64,000 nt of DNA from DASQFQ01 sp039934455 (GTDB lineage Bacteria; Actinomycetota; Thermoleophilia; Solirubrobacterales; Solirubrobacteraceae): positions 15,205 to 79,204 of the forward strand of contig JBDTMF010000001.1 of NCBI GenBank assembly GCA_039934455.1, written 5' to 3'. Below are positions 32,971 through 40,932 of the stretch, piece by piece. Below the pieces are notes generated by a model. The model was not told the origin of the DNA, ran no database searches, and saw only the letters and a list, made by a program, of their open reading frames with translations. Made by a program: the position numbers and the translations under genes. Position 1 is the first letter of the stretch. Every line of letters begins with the position of its first letter.

Positions 32971-33897
32971 ATGTCCGACCCAGCCCCCCGCGCCGAGCGC
33001 CTCCAGCGCACCGACTACCAGGCCACCAGCGACCCCGCGCTGCTCGCCTCTGCCGACCGCGGCGAGTCGCAGCTGCTCGGCTACGCGCAGCTCTACCAGC
33101 TGTGGGAGCGCCAGCACTGGGCCACGCAGGACATCGACTTCAGCCAGGACCGGATCGACTGGCACGAGCGCATCGACGCCGAGGAGCGCTTCCAGCGCAT
33201 GTACGGGCTGTCGTCCTTCTTCATCGGCGAGCAGCGCGTGGCGGCCGAGCTCGGCCCGATGATGCGGGCGGTCCCCGACGAGGACATGCGCATCTTCCTG
33301 TGCACGCAGATCGCCGACGAGGCCCGCCACGTCGCGTTCTTCGACCGCTTCTACGCCGAGGTCGGCGTGCTCGAGTCCGACAACCTGCAGGACCGCCTGG
33401 AGGAGAACGCGCAATACATCAACCGCGAGTTCGGCGTCCTCTTCGACGAGATGCTGCACTCGCGCGTGGACCGGCTGGCGGTCGAGCCCGAGGACACGGA
33501 GACGCTGGTCGAGGCGGTGACGATCTACCACATGGTCATCGAGGGCATGCTCGCGCTGACCGGCCAGCACTTCATCATGGACTTCAACGAGCGCCAGGGC
33601 ACGCTGCCGGGCTTCGTCGAGGGCTTCACGCGGGTCGCGCGCGACGAGCACCGCCACGTCGCGTTCGGTGCGCGCTTCCTGCGCGACATGGTGCACCGCG
33701 ACGAGCGCCACCTCGGCGCGATCCAGCGCACGCTCGTCGAGGTCGGGCCGGTCGCCGACGCGGTCCTGCGCCCGCCGTGGATGGAGGGCGACGACGACGA
33801 GCAGACGTTGTTCGGCGTCTCGGTCGCCGAGACGCGCGCGTTCGCGCTGAAGGCGCTCGAGCGGCGCATGAAGGTCATCGGCCTCGTCGCCGCATGA
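32971..33897 (+). CDS. ribonucleotide-reductase R2-like ferritin-fold protein
   Basis: 308 residues, ATG 7 nt after TAGGGT (32958-32963). Di-metal carboxylate four-helix bundle: first Glu in FFIGEQRVAAEL, Glu and His in CTQIADEARHVAFFDRFYAE, third Glu in TIYHMVIEGMLALTGQH, last Glu/His in RVARDEHRHVAFGARFL. Start IDFSQDRIDWHE resembles R2/R2lox proteins. No large RNR subunit is near, so this could be an R2-like ligand-binding oxidase or an orphan R2. The next gene overlaps as ATGA. Confidence 0.72.
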   Translation: MSDPAPRAERLQRTDYQATSDPALLASADRGESQLLGYAQLYQLWERQHWATQDIDFSQDRIDWHERIDAEERFQRMYGLSSFFIGEQRVAAELGPMMRAVPDEDMRIFLCTQIADEARHVAFFDRFYAEVGVLESDNLQDRLEENAQYINREFGVLFDEMLHSRVDRLAVEPEDTETLVEAVTIYHMVIEGMLALTGQHFIMDFNERQGTLPGFVEGFTRVARDEHRHVAFGARFLRDMVHRDERHLGAIQRTLVEVGPVADAVLRPPWMEGDDDEQTLFGVSVAETRAFALKALERRMKVIGLVAA

Positions 33898-34223
33898 TCG
33901 ACTTCGACCAGTTCCTCGCCGTCGACATGCGCGTCGGCGTCGTGACGGCGGTCGTCGACTTCCCCGAGGCGCGCAAGCCGGCGTGGAAGCTCACGATCGA
34001 CTTCGGGCCGGAGATCGGCGTCAAGCGCTCCTCGGCGCAGATCACGAACTACGCCCGCGAGGCGCTCGAGGGCCGGCGCATCGTCGCGGTGGTCAACTTC
34101 CCGCCGCGCCAGATCGGGCCGTTCATGTCCGAGGTGCTGTGCCTCGGGGCCTCGAACGAGGTCGGGGAGATCATCCTGCTGCGCCCCGACACCGACGTCC
34201 CCGTCGGCGCCCGCATCCACTGA
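33894..34223 (+). CDS. csaA: CsaA-type tRNA-binding/export-related protein
   Basis: 109 residues, ATG overlapping the R2-like stop. EMAP-II-like OB fold: FDQFLAVDMRVGVVTAVVDF, EARKPAWKLTIDFGPEIGVK, SSAQITNYAREALEGRRIVA, VVNFPPRQIGPFMSEVLCLG and the ending PDTDVPVGARIH. CsaA binds tRNA and has been linked to protein export in Bacillus. Convergent with the sigma-factor gene. Confidence 0.88.
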   Translation: MIDFDQFLAVDMRVGVVTAVVDFPEARKPAWKLTIDFGPEIGVKRSSAQITNYAREALEGRRIVAVVNFPPRQIGPFMSEVLCLGASNEVGEIILLRPDTDVPVGARIH

Positions 34224-34224
34224 G

Positions 34225-35721
34225 CTAGAACTTCGGGCGCTGCGGGGCGCTCGGCGAGGGCGCCGGCACGGGCGTGATGATCGGCCCGCCGTCGTCGCCG
34301 GCCGTCGGGGTCGGCGTCGCGGCCGGGCCGGGCGTCGAGCTCGGCTGCGGCGAGGGCGAGGGGGACGGCGATGGCTGCGGCGACGGGGCCGGCGTCGTCT
34401 GCGCGGGCGGGGCGGTCTCGCCGGGCGGGAGCGCGCCGCTGGTCTGCTCCGTCGAGCCGGCGGTCTCCGTCGGCGTCGTCGTGTCGCCCTCGTGCTGCTC
34501 GCGCAGCGGCGGCACGGCGGCCACCAGCGTCGGCTTCGCGTCGGCGACGGGCGTCGGGGTCGGGCTCGCCTTGGCGTCTGCCTTCTTGCGGCGGGCGGCG
34601 CGCGGGGCGCGGGCGGCGACCGGGGCGGGTGCGATCGGCTGCGGGACGGACCGCACGGCGACGGGGGCGGAGGCCTTCGCGGGCGCGGCCGCGGGCGGCG
34701 CGGCGGCGGCGATCGTCGAGGTCCGCGCCGGGCGGTCGACAGCGACGTGCTTGACCTCAACCGCGCCCGCGGTGACGATCGCGGCGGCGGCGAGCCCGGC
34801 GGCGGCCTTGGTGGCCAGCGCGCTCGCGCCCGCCTGCAGCGCGGCGCCACCGGCGCTCGCGGCGGCGGCGCTGCCGCCGGCGGCGGCCGCGGTGCCGCCG
34901 CTCGCAGCGGCGGTCATGCCGAAGTGGGCGAGCAGCGTCTTCTTGAGCAGCAGCAGCGGCGCGACGGGGAAGACGGCGGCGAGCGCCTTGTTGTTCGCCC
35001 GCAGTTGCTTGCGGAACGTCACGCAGCGGTCGCACGTGCGCAGGTGCCGGCGCACGGGGGCGGTCGTGCGGCGCAGGCCCTCGGCGACCTCGCCCAGCTC
35101 GTCGCGGACCTCCTCGCAGGTCAGCAGGCGGGCCTCGGCGGCCTCGGCGAGCGACACGCGGGCGCGCACGAGCAGCGACTTCACGGACGGCACCGTGGTC
35201 TCCATCGCCTCGGAGATCTGCTCGTAGGAGAGCGCGTCGATCTCGCGCAGCAGGAGCGCGGTCCGCTGGGTCTCCGGCAGGTCCTGCACGTCGGAGACGA
35301 GGAGGCGGAACTCCTCGCGCTTGTGGACCTTGTCCGCGGTCGTCAGGCCGCCCTCGGACAGGTGGATGTCCATCGAGTCGACGCCGATCGCCTGGGTGCG
35401 GCGGAGGTGGTTCAGCGAGCGGTTGCGCGCGATCCGGTACAGCCACGGGCGCACGTTGATCGCCCGCTCGTCGGCGAGCATCGCGTTGAAGGCGGCGGCG
35501 AAGACCTCCTGCAGCACGTCCTCCGCGTCCTCGCGCGAGGACAGCATGTGGCGGCAGAAGGCCAGCAGGCGCGACTGGTAGCGGGCGACGAGCGCCTCGA
35601 AGGCAGCCTGGTTCCCGCGCCGTACGAGCACGACGAGCCGCTCGTCCGACTGCAGTCTGAGCAGTGGCGAGCGTCCGTGAAGGCCGGCGGCGCCGGCGTG
35701 TTGGAGGGCTGAGGCTTCCAC
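34225..35721 (-). CDS. ECF-type sigma-70 factor fused to an anti-sigma-like zinc motif, membrane helix and Pro-rich tail
   Basis: 498 residues, GTG start. Sigma region 2 at about 30-105 (LVRRGNQAAFEALVARYQSR; EDAEDVLQEVFAAAF; RPWLYRIARNRSLNHLRR) and region 4 at about 140-198 (LPETQRTALLLREIDALSYE; VPSVKSLLVRARVSL). Directly after lies Cys202 and H226LRTC230DRC233, the HxxxCxxC of ZAS anti-sigma domains. Then come an Ala/Gly region, a likely membrane helix near 305-325 (AAAGLAAAAIVTAGAVEV), and about 170 residues of Pro/Thr/Ser-rich sequence, presumably outside. The single chain thus combines sigma, redox/zinc sensor and membrane anchor. No separate anti-sigma gene is adjacent. Confidence 0.85.
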   Translation of the reverse strand: MEASALQHAGAAGLHGRSPLLRLQSDERLVVLVRRGNQAAFEALVARYQSRLLAFCRHMLSSREDAEDVLQEVFAAAFNAMLADERAINVRPWLYRIARNRSLNHLRRTQAIGVDSMDIHLSEGGLTTADKVHKREEFRLLVSDVQDLPETQRTALLLREIDALSYEQISEAMETTVPSVKSLLVRARVSLAEAAEARLLTCEEVRDELGEVAEGLRRTTAPVRRHLRTCDRCVTFRKQLRANNKALAAVFPVAPLLLLKKTLLAHFGMTAAASGGTAAAAGGSAAAASAGGAALQAGASALATKAAAGLAAAAIVTAGAVEVKHVAVDRPARTSTIAAAAPPAAAPAKASAPVAVRSVPQPIAPAPVAARAPRAARRKKADAKASPTPTPVADAKPTLVAAVPPLREQHEGDTTTPTETAGSTEQTSGALPPGETAPPAQTTPAPSPQPSPSPSPSPQPSSTPGPAATPTPTAGDDGGPIITPVPAPSPSAPQRPKF

Positions 35722-35794
35722 GCGTGGAGGGTCCTGCCACCGTACGAACAGTCCGGCGGCTTCGAAGTTGCTGGGTTCCCAGGGTAGCCCGACG

Positions 35795-35800
35795 TACGAT
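35795..35800 (+). promoter_or_regulatory. candidate -10 element for tRNA-Leu
   Basis: TACGAT lies 8 bp before the tRNA 5' end, the right distance for a short leader. The nearest -35-like TTGCTG (35768-35773) is 21 bp away, too far for a standard promoter, so the -35 is unclear. Confidence 0.3.
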
Positions 35801-35808
35801 GCCGTCCT

Positions 35809-35893
35809 GCCCGGGTAGACGAACTGGCACAGTCGGCCCTCTTAAAAAGGGCTGCCCCTGTGGGCATTGTGGGTTCGAGTCCCACCCCGGGCA
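35809..35893 (+). tRNA. tRNA-Leu (anticodon TAA)
   Basis: 85-nt class II tRNA: acceptor GCCCGGG with CCCGGGC and discriminator A, anticodon stem GCCCT/AGGGC with loop CTTAAAA (anticodon TAA), long variable arm TGCCCCTGTGGGCA, T arm GTGGG-TTCGAGT-CCCAC. CCA is not encoded. It reads the rare UUA codon in this GC-rich genome. Confidence 0.92.
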
Positions 35894-35983
35894 TCGTTTG
35901 TTCGTGCCGGAACTTCGCGCAGAGCGGCCATTTTGGCGCGCGTCGCGTTTGCCATCCGAATGGTGAAGGGTACGATTCCGATC

Positions 35984-36217
35984 ATGGTGGAAACCATCCG
36001 TTCCATGCGCTTGCAGGCCGTCCGCTGCACCGAATGCGGCGACGCACGGTGGTGCCTGTTCTCCACCGTCGACCCCGGCCGCCCGTGCGACCTGTGCGGT
36101 GGCGTGATGAAGGTCGAGCGCCGCACCCCCGGCCGCGGCCCGCGCAGGCTGCTGCGCGAGCGCCGCAGCGGCGGCCCCGGCGTGATGCCGGACCCGCGCG
36201 CTCCGCTCACCGGCTGA
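35984..36217 (+). CDS. small zinc-ribbon-like hypothetical protein
   Basis: 77 residues from ATG 35984 (ATG 35960 in frame is an alternative). Two CxxC pairs, VRCTECGDARWCLF and RPCDLCGGVMKV, form a probable zinc ribbon at about 13-43. The tail is Arg/Gly/Pro-rich (RRTPGRGPRRLLRERRSGG) and may bind nucleic acid. Located between tRNA-Leu and the mce run; no family named. Confidence 0.5.
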   Translation: MVETIRSMRLQAVRCTECGDARWCLFSTVDPGRPCDLCGGVMKVERRTPGRGPRRLLRERRSGGPGVMPDPRAPLTG

Positions 36218-36241
36218 GCCGCTCGCAAGGTTGAGCTCGTG

Positions 36242-36299
36242 TTAGGCGCCTCCTGCCGGAGGCAAGCTTCCGCGCGTTCCGGGTACCCGCTCCGCCTAA
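36242..36299. repeat. 58-bp foldback sequence in the leader of the mce run
   Basis: Outer inverted repeat TTAGGCG (36242-36248) / CGCCTAA (36293-36299) encloses a hairpin GCCTCC-TGCC-GGAGGC (36248-36263) and a perfect palindrome CGGGTACCCG (36280-36289). It lies in the 166-bp gap between the zinc-ribbon gene and the first mce gene. It could be a terminator without T-run, an RNA leader structure, or a small mobile foldback; sequence alone does not decide. Confidence 0.5.
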
Positions 36300-36383
36300 G
36301 CGCACCGGGTTGCTGTGTGACGGCCATCGCGGATGACCGCAAGTTCCACGGCGGCTCTGCGTTCGAGGGTTCGGGGAAACGGA

Positions 36384-37784
36384 ATGCGACTTACGGGGGA
36401 TCTCATCGTTCGCGCGGCGGCCTTGGCCGCCGTTCTTGTCGTGGCCATCGTGGTCGCGATCCTCCTGCTGCGCTCTCCCGGCGGCGACTACAAGGTCAAG
36501 GCGCGCTTCCAGAACGCCGCCCAGCTCGTGAAGGGCAACCTCGTGCAGACCGGCGGCGCGCCGATCGGCAAGGTCGAGACCATCGACCTCACGCCCGACG
36601 GCCAGGCCGAGGTCACGATGAAGATCAAGGGCGACTTCGTCCCGCTGCGCCGCGGCACCCTCGCCACCATCCGCCAGGCCTCGCTGTCCGGCGTCGCCAG
36701 CCGCTACATCGACCTGCGCATGGCGCCCCAGAGCGGGGAGAAGATCCCCAACGGCGGGGTCCTCGGCCAGGACTCGACGACCACCGCGGTCGACCTCGAC
36801 CAGCTCTTCAATACCTTCGACCCGCAGACGCGCAAGGCGCTCTCCGGCGTCATCCAGGGCTCCGCCAAGCAGTTCAAGGGCAAGGGCCCGCAGTTCAACG
36901 AGGGCATCGCCTACCTCAACCCCTCGCTCGCCGCCTCGAGCCGGCTGTTCCGCGAGCTCAACCGCGACACCCCGCTGCTCGAGCGCTTCGTCGTCTCCTC
37001 CTCGCAGCTCGTCACCGACATCGCCGACCGTCGCGACGACCTCGCCGGCCTGGTCGACGAGCTCGCGACCACGACGACCGCGATCGGCAACCAGAAGGCG
37101 GCGCTGGCGGAGTCGATCGGCCGGCTCCCCGGCTTCGAGCGCCGCGCGAACACCACGTTCGTCAACCTGCGCGCCGCGCTCGACGACCTCGACCCGCTCG
37201 TCGCGGACTCCAAGCCCGTCGCCAAGAAGCTGCGCCCGTTCCTCGCCGAGCTGCGGCCACTGGCCCGCGACGCGCGCCCCACGCTCAACGACCTCTCGGA
37301 CATCGTCAAGCGCCCGGGTGCGGCGAACGACCTGATCGAGCTCATGAACCTGCAGGCGCCGCTGCGCGACGTCACCACGCGCCAGGTCCAGGCGAACGGC
37401 AAGCAGCGCGACGGGGCCTTCAAGGCGAGCCAGGACGCGCTCAAGGGCAACACGCCCGAATTCGCCTTCTTCCGCCCCTACACGCCTGACCTGCTCGGCT
37501 GGTTCGACGACTTCAGCCACTCAGGCATCTATGACGCGCTCGGGGCCGCCTCGCGCGTCGGCATCCACGCCAACGCGTTCGCGCTCACCGGCGCGGCCGG
37601 CGCGGGCCAGTACCAGCTGATCCCGCCGGAGCTGCGGGGCGCCGCGCTCGAGGCGACGCTCACCACGCACCAGAACAACCGCTGCCCGGGCGGCGGCGAG
37701 CACAAGAGCGACGACGGCTCCGGGCCGTACAAGCCGACCCCCGACTTCCCCTGCGATCCGTCGCAGGTGCTCCCCGGCAAATGA
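36384..37784 (+). CDS. MCE/MlaD family protein, first of six
   Basis: 466 residues from ATG 36384, preceded by GGGGAAACGGA. One N-terminal membrane anchor (VRAAALAAVLVVAIVVAILL, about 9-28), then an MlaD/MCE domain at about 37-115 (YKVKARFQNAAQLVKGNLVQ; GAPIGKVETIDLTPDGQAEV; SLSGVASRYIDL). A long helical region follows with spaced Leu/Phe repeats, expected to form the hydrophobic needle, and a C-terminal part with two Cys (NNRCPGGG, DFPCDPS). MCE hexamers ferry lipids across the cell envelope. Overlaps the next gene as ATGA. Confidence 0.88.
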   Translation: MRLTGDLIVRAAALAAVLVVAIVVAILLLRSPGGDYKVKARFQNAAQLVKGNLVQTGGAPIGKVETIDLTPDGQAEVTMKIKGDFVPLRRGTLATIRQASLSGVASRYIDLRMAPQSGEKIPNGGVLGQDSTTTAVDLDQLFNTFDPQTRKALSGVIQGSAKQFKGKGPQFNEGIAYLNPSLAASSRLFRELNRDTPLLERFVVSSSQLVTDIADRRDDLAGLVDELATTTTAIGNQKAALAESIGRLPGFERRANTTFVNLRAALDDLDPLVADSKPVAKKLRPFLAELRPLARDARPTLNDLSDIVKRPGAANDLIELMNLQAPLRDVTTRQVQANGKQRDGAFKASQDALKGNTPEFAFFRPYTPDLLGWFDDFSHSGIYDALGAASRVGIHANAFALTGAAGAGQYQLIPPELRGAALEATLTTHQNNRCPGGGEHKSDDGSGPYKPTPDFPCDPSQVLPGK

Positions 37785-39409
37785 AGCGCGTCCTCGTCGT
37801 CACCCTCGTGCTCGTCACCGCGGCCGCCTACGTCCTCACGTCGAGCGGCGCGAAGAAGGAGGCCGGCAACCAGTTCACGGTCGAGTTCGACAACGCGTTC
37901 GGGCTCGTCAAGGGCGGCGACGTGAAGGTCGCGGGCGTCCGCGCGGGCCAGGTCACGACGCTGCGCGTCGACACGAAGACCAAGCGCGCGCTCGTCGACT
38001 TCAAGCTCACGAAGCAGGGCTTCGGGGATCTGCGCGCCGACACGTTCTGCGAGTCGCGCCCGCAGTCGCTGATCGGCGAGTACTTCATCGACTGCACGCC
38101 CGGCAAGTCGGCCGACAAGCTCAAGCCGGGCTCCACGATCCGGGTTCAGCACACGGCCTCGACGATCCCCGCCGACCTGCTCGCGAACATCATGCGCCGC
38201 CCCTATCGCGAGCGCCTGCGCATCATCCTCAACGAGCTCGGCGCCGGCGTCGGCGGCCGCGCCGAGGACGTCGACGCGACGATCCGCCGCGCCAGCCCCG
38301 CCCTGCGCGAGACGGACAAGGTGCTGAACATCCTCGCGCGCCAGAACCAGGTGCTGAAGGACCTGACGAGCAACGCGGACGTCGTCGTCGGCGACCTCGC
38401 TGCCAACCACCGCAACGTCGGCCGCTTCGTCAAGGAGACCGAGGACGTCGCCACCGCCTCCGCCGAGCGCCGCCGGCAGCTCGCCGCGGGCCTCCACCGG
38501 CTGCCGACCTTCCTGCGCGAGCTGCGGCCCACGATGACCGAGCTCGGGGCGACCGCGGATGCCTCGACCCCGTACCTGCGCGACCTCAACGCCTCCGCCG
38601 GCCAGCTCACGCGCTTCCTCGACAACCTCGGGCCGTTCGCGGAGTCCAGCCGGGTCAACGTCCGCACGCTCGCCAAGACGGCCGACGTCGGCCGGCCCGC
38701 GGTCCGCTCCGCGCGCCCCACCGTCGCGGAGCTCACCAAGACGACCGAGAAGGCGCCGGAGCTGGCCAAGAACCTCTCGATCGTGCTGAAGGACCTCGAT
38801 GACCGCAGCCGCGCCGTCGAGAAGGACAAGCGCTCGCCGGGCGGCCAGGGCTACACCGGCTTCGAGGCGGTCCTCTCCTACATCTTCGACCAGATGATGG
38901 CCATCAACGTCTACGACGAGAACGGCCACATCCTCAAGATCAACCTGAGCGCCTCCGAGTGCAGCGACTACCAGAACGCCGACTCGCTGCGGCGCAAGGA
39001 GAAGCAGAGCCCCGGCTTCACCGCCCGCTGCCTCGCCGCCCTCGGGCCCAACCAGCCCGGCGTCACGACGCCCGACCCGAGCGACACGGGCGTCGACGAC
39101 CCCGGCGCGAGCCCCCCGGCGTCGAGCCGCAGCAAGCGCTCGAAGAAGACGAAGCACGGCACGGCCAAGCAGCAGAAGCAGAGCCAGAACGCGCCCGGCC
39201 AGCCCGACCTCAGGAAGGCGCTCGAGCGGCTGCTGCGCGGCGGCGGCGGCACGAACAAGCCGGCGGCGCCGGCGCTCCCCAACGTGACACTGCCGTCGGT
39301 CCCGAAGACGCCCGCGGTCCCGGGCGTCCCGAACGTGACCCAGGGCGGCGGCAGCAACGGCCAGTCCGCCGATCCCAAGGCCCTCCTCGACTACCTCCTG
39401 AGCCCATGA
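37781..39409 (+). CDS. MCE/MlaD family protein, second of six
   Basis: 542 residues. N-terminal anchor KRVLVVTLVLVTAAAYVL; MCE domain about 30-115 (FTVEFDNAFGLVKGGDVKVA; GVRAGQVTTLRVDTKTKRAL; SLIGEYFIDCTPG). The helical needle region runs to about 330. A distinct C-terminal tail is Lys/Ser/Pro-rich and low in complexity (SRSKRSKKTKHGTAKQQKQ), longer than in its siblings. Cys pairs at FCESRPQ/FIDCTPG could form a disulfide. Overlaps the third gene as ATGA. Confidence 0.87.
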   Translation: MKRVLVVTLVLVTAAAYVLTSSGAKKEAGNQFTVEFDNAFGLVKGGDVKVAGVRAGQVTTLRVDTKTKRALVDFKLTKQGFGDLRADTFCESRPQSLIGEYFIDCTPGKSADKLKPGSTIRVQHTASTIPADLLANIMRRPYRERLRIILNELGAGVGGRAEDVDATIRRASPALRETDKVLNILARQNQVLKDLTSNADVVVGDLAANHRNVGRFVKETEDVATASAERRRQLAAGLHRLPTFLRELRPTMTELGATADASTPYLRDLNASAGQLTRFLDNLGPFAESSRVNVRTLAKTADVGRPAVRSARPTVAELTKTTEKAPELAKNLSIVLKDLDDRSRAVEKDKRSPGGQGYTGFEAVLSYIFDQMMAINVYDENGHILKINLSASECSDYQNADSLRRKEKQSPGFTARCLAALGPNQPGVTTPDPSDTGVDDPGASPPASSRSKRSKKTKHGTAKQQKQSQNAPGQPDLRKALERLLRGGGGTNKPAAPALPNVTLPSVPKTPAVPGVPNVTQGGGSNGQSADPKALLDYLLSP

Positions 39410-40932
39410 GAGGCAGCTCCGCTTCATCCGTGTTCGCCAACCCCGTGCTCGTGGGCGCGGTGACCACGCTCGTCGTGATCGTCGCCGTGTTCCTCTCCTA
39501 CAACGCGAACAACGGGCTGCCGTTCGTGCCCACGACCACGCTCAAGGTCCGCTTCGCCAACGGCCAGAACCTCGTCAGAGGCAACGAGATCCGGTCGGGC
39601 GGCTTCCGCATCGGCGTGGTCGAGGACATGAAGCCCGTCAAGCTCTCGGCCGGACAGGTCGGGGCCGAGCTCAAGCTCAAGCTCGACAAGACGATCGGGA
39701 AGATCCCCGAGGACTCGCGCTGGCGCATCCGCCCGCGCTCGGCGCTCGGCCTCAAGTACCTCGAGCTCACCGAGGGCCGCTCCAAGCAGGCCTACCAGGA
39801 CGGCGACACCGTGCCGCTCGAGCAGACCGAGGTCAACGTCGACCTCGATGAGGTCTTCAAGATCTTCGACCCGAAGACGCGCCGGGCCAGCCGCGAGAAC
39901 CTGCAGGGCTTCGGCGACACGTTCGCCGGCCGCGGCGCCGCCGTCGGGCGCACGGTCGAGGAGGCGCCGCGGCTGTTCGGCCACCTCGAGCCGGTCGCGA
40001 AGAACCTCTCGGACCCGAACACGGCGCTGCCCACCTTCTTCAAGGAGCTCGGTGACGCAGCGCGCATCATCGCTCCGATCTCGAAGACCAACGCGCGCCT
40101 GTTCACGACCATGGCCGACACCTGGGAGGCGGTCGGCCGCGACCCGGAGGCGCTCAAGCAGTTCATCTCCAAGCAGCCCGCGACGCTGGACGCCGGGATC
40201 TCGTCCTTCCGCGTGCAGCGCCCGTTCCTGCACGACCTGACGCTGTTCTCGAAGGACTTCTCCGGCGCAACGCAGGAGCTGCGCGGCGCGCTGCCCGACA
40301 TCAACCCGGCGCTCGAGACCGGGACGCGCATCCAGCGCCGCGTGCCGGAGCTCAACCAGCGGCTCGAGGGTACGTTCGCCGCGCTCCAGGACCTGACCTC
40401 GGCGCCGTCCACGAACGCCGCGATCCGCGCGCTGACCGCCACGGTCACGACGCTCAACCCGCAGCTGCGCTTCTACGGCCCGTACGTCACGGTCTGCAAC
40501 GCCCCCAACTACTTCTTCACCTATCTGGCCGAGCACTTCTCCGAGCCCGACACGGTGGGCGAGTCCCAGCGCGCGCTCGCCAACACGGCCGGCCGCCAGG
40601 ACGACTCGCTGGGCTCGATGGGCGCCGACGCGCCCGCCAACGGCCAGGAGGTCCAGCAGGGCAACAAGCAGTACCTCCACGGCGATCCCTACGGCGCCGC
40701 GATCACGCCCGACGGCCGCGCCGACTGCGAGGCGGGCCAGCGTGGCTACCCGGAGCGCAACGCGCGCTTCTACTCCAGCAGCTTCAAGATCGACCAGGAC
40801 GCGCGGACGCCCGGCGCCCAGGGCCCGACCTACACCGGCCGCGCCCGCGTCCCCGCGGGCGAGACCTACTCCGCCATCCCCGAGACCGGCGTGTACAAGG
40901 ACATCCCCCCGTCGACGAGCGGTGAGCGATGA
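39406..40932 (+). CDS. MCE/MlaD family protein, third of six
   Basis: 508 residues from ATG 39406. Membrane anchor LVGAVTTLVVIVAVFLSY (about 12-30); MCE domain about 43-125 (TLKVRFANGQNLVRGNEIRS; GFRIGVVEDMKPVKLSAGQ; SALGLKYLELTEG). Helical needle region to about 350, then a C-terminal soluble segment with Cys in VTVCNAPNYFFTYLAEHFSE and DCEAGQRGYPERNARFYSS. ATGA overlap with the fourth gene. Confidence 0.87.
   Translation: MRGSSASSVFANPVLVGAVTTLVVIVAVFLSYNANNGLPFVPTTTLKVRFANGQNLVRGNEIRSGGFRIGVVEDMKPVKLSAGQVGAELKLKLDKTIGKIPEDSRWRIRPRSALGLKYLELTEGRSKQAYQDGDTVPLEQTEVNVDLDEVFKIFDPKTRRASRENLQGFGDTFAGRGAAVGRTVEEAPRLFGHLEPVAKNLSDPNTALPTFFKELGDAARIIAPISKTNARLFTTMADTWEAVGRDPEALKQFISKQPATLDAGISSFRVQRPFLHDLTLFSKDFSGATQELRGALPDINPALETGTRIQRRVPELNQRLEGTFAALQDLTSAPSTNAAIRALTATVTTLNPQLRFYGPYVTVCNAPNYFFTYLAEHFSEPDTVGESQRALANTAGRQDDSLGSMGADAPANGQEVQQGNKQYLHGDPYGAAITPDGRADCEAGQRGYPERNARFYSSSFKIDQDARTPGAQGPTYTGRARVPAGETYSAIPETGVYKDIPPSTSGER

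Noticed and set aside
34260..34560. Repetitive Pro/Ser/Thr codons as a tandem DNA repeat locus
   Set aside because: They are explained by the low-complexity extracytoplasmic tail of the sigma fusion protein; no regular DNA period or spacer structure.
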